DNA of 6,579 nucleotides, from assembly GCA_024642025.1 (NCBI GenBank), contig JAHEBY010000145.1, positions 1-6,579 on the forward strand, written 5' to 3'. How positions within the stretch are numbered: the first letter of the stretch is position 1; each line of letters opens with the position of its first letter. This DNA comes from Comamonadaceae bacterium. Its GTDB lineage: Bacteria; Pseudomonadota; Gammaproteobacteria; Burkholderiales; Burkholderiaceae_C. Positions 6,161-6,579 of the stretch are shown here, one piece after another. Position numbers and translations under genes: made by a program. The notes beneath the pieces are model-generated. The model did no database searches and was not told the origin of the DNA. It saw only the letters and a list, made by a program, of their open reading frames with translations.

Positions 6161-6579
6161 CTAAAACTGATCTCGACCGGGTATTCGAGCCACGATGCGC
6201 AAGTCCGGCCCGATCATCAGGGTGGATTTGAACTCCAGCGGCACCGCTGTAGCCAGATTGGTCAGTGGCCCGAAATGCGCGAAGTCGCGCCCCTGACCAA
6301 TCAGCTTGGGCGCCAGATACACGAGAAACTCGTCCACCAACCCTTCGCGGATGAAGGATCCGTTTAGTTTGCTGCCGGCCTCGACGTGAAGTTCGTTTAT
6401 CTCTCTTTGGGCCAGATCCGCAAGCATGGCTGTCAAATCTACCTTTTCACGTGTTTGGACCATTTGGCCCGGCAGATAGATGACGGTGGCACCGAGGGCC
6501 TCCAGAGCCTTTTTCTTGGAATCATTTTGAACAGCCGCGTAGATGAAAATTGTGCGACCAGCTGTAAACAGACGGGCGT
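6161..6579 (-). CDS. ribD: RibD, C-terminal reductase part (5' end beyond window)
   Basis: RibD is a two-domain enzyme. Its N-terminal zinc deaminase and C-terminal NADPH-dependent reductase convert the GTP cyclohydrolase II product to 5-amino-6-ribitylamino-uracil 5'-phosphate. Only the last 138 residues are in the window, all within the reductase domain. The marks are the strand-loop ELHVEAGSKLNGSFIREGLV, followed directly by DEFLVYLAPKLIGQG, the family's most conserved C-terminal block. The sequence ends with LRIVARIPGRDQF and a TAG at 6161-6163. The frame stays open to the right edge (ARLFTAGRTIFIYAA at the border), so the start, the deaminase domain and any upstream FMN riboswitch or promoter lie outside. 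Its place just before ribE supports the call. No defect is visible in the part seen. Confidence 0.92.
   Translation of the reverse strand, partial: ARLFTAGRTIFIYAAVQNDSKKKALEALGATVIYLPGQMVQTREKVDLTAMLADLAQREINELHVEAGSKLNGSFIREGLVDEFLVYLAPKLIGQGRDFAHFGPLTNLATAVPLEFKSTLMIGPDLRIVARIPGRDQF

Overview
The window looks like ordinary chromosomal housekeeping DNA from a betaproteobacterium, most likely a Burkholderiales/Comamonadaceae member of the Rhodoferax or Polaromonas type. That placement rests on the gene order, moderately high GC and remembered protein families; no search was run. Every gene I accept lies on the minus strand, so transcription runs from position 6579 towards position 1. I saw no mobile element, CRISPR array, tRNA, rRNA or convincing terminator.

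In transcription order, the right half is a riboflavin block. It holds the 3' end of ribD (deaminase/reductase, cut by the window edge), ribE (riboflavin synthase), a ribB-type gene with a degenerate GTP cyclohydrolase II-like tail (ribBX, often annotated ribBA) and ribH (lumazine synthase). Together these cover all steps from GTP to riboflavin except GTP cyclohydrolase II itself and the dephosphorylation step. The cyclohydrolase domain here has lost its zinc cysteines and catalytic motif, so a separate ribA is predicted elsewhere in the genome.

The middle holds nusB (transcription antitermination factor, with long basic or Ala/Lys-rich tails), directly coupled to ribH, and then a class I/II PLP-dependent aminotransferase of unknown substrate. 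The left part is the start of the tol-pal cluster: ybgC (acyl-CoA thioesterase), tolQ, tolR and the 5' part of tolA, which runs off the left edge. These form the inner-membrane, proton-driven Tol machine that acts in outer-membrane constriction and integrity.

The genes are packed very tightly. Four consecutive junctions (ribH/nusB, nusB/aminotransferase, aminotransferase/ybgC, ybgC/tolQ) overlap by 1 to 4 bases at stop/start codons, and the remaining gaps are 8 to 57 bases. No stretch over 300 bases lacks a gene. The arrangement suggests one long transcription unit in which vitamin synthesis, rRNA antitermination and envelope-machine genes are translationally coupled. I found no evidence of a previously undescribed system. 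The points most worth a second look are the degenerate RibBX domain, the uncharacterised aminotransferase and the several non-ATG or Shine-Dalgarno-poor starts.
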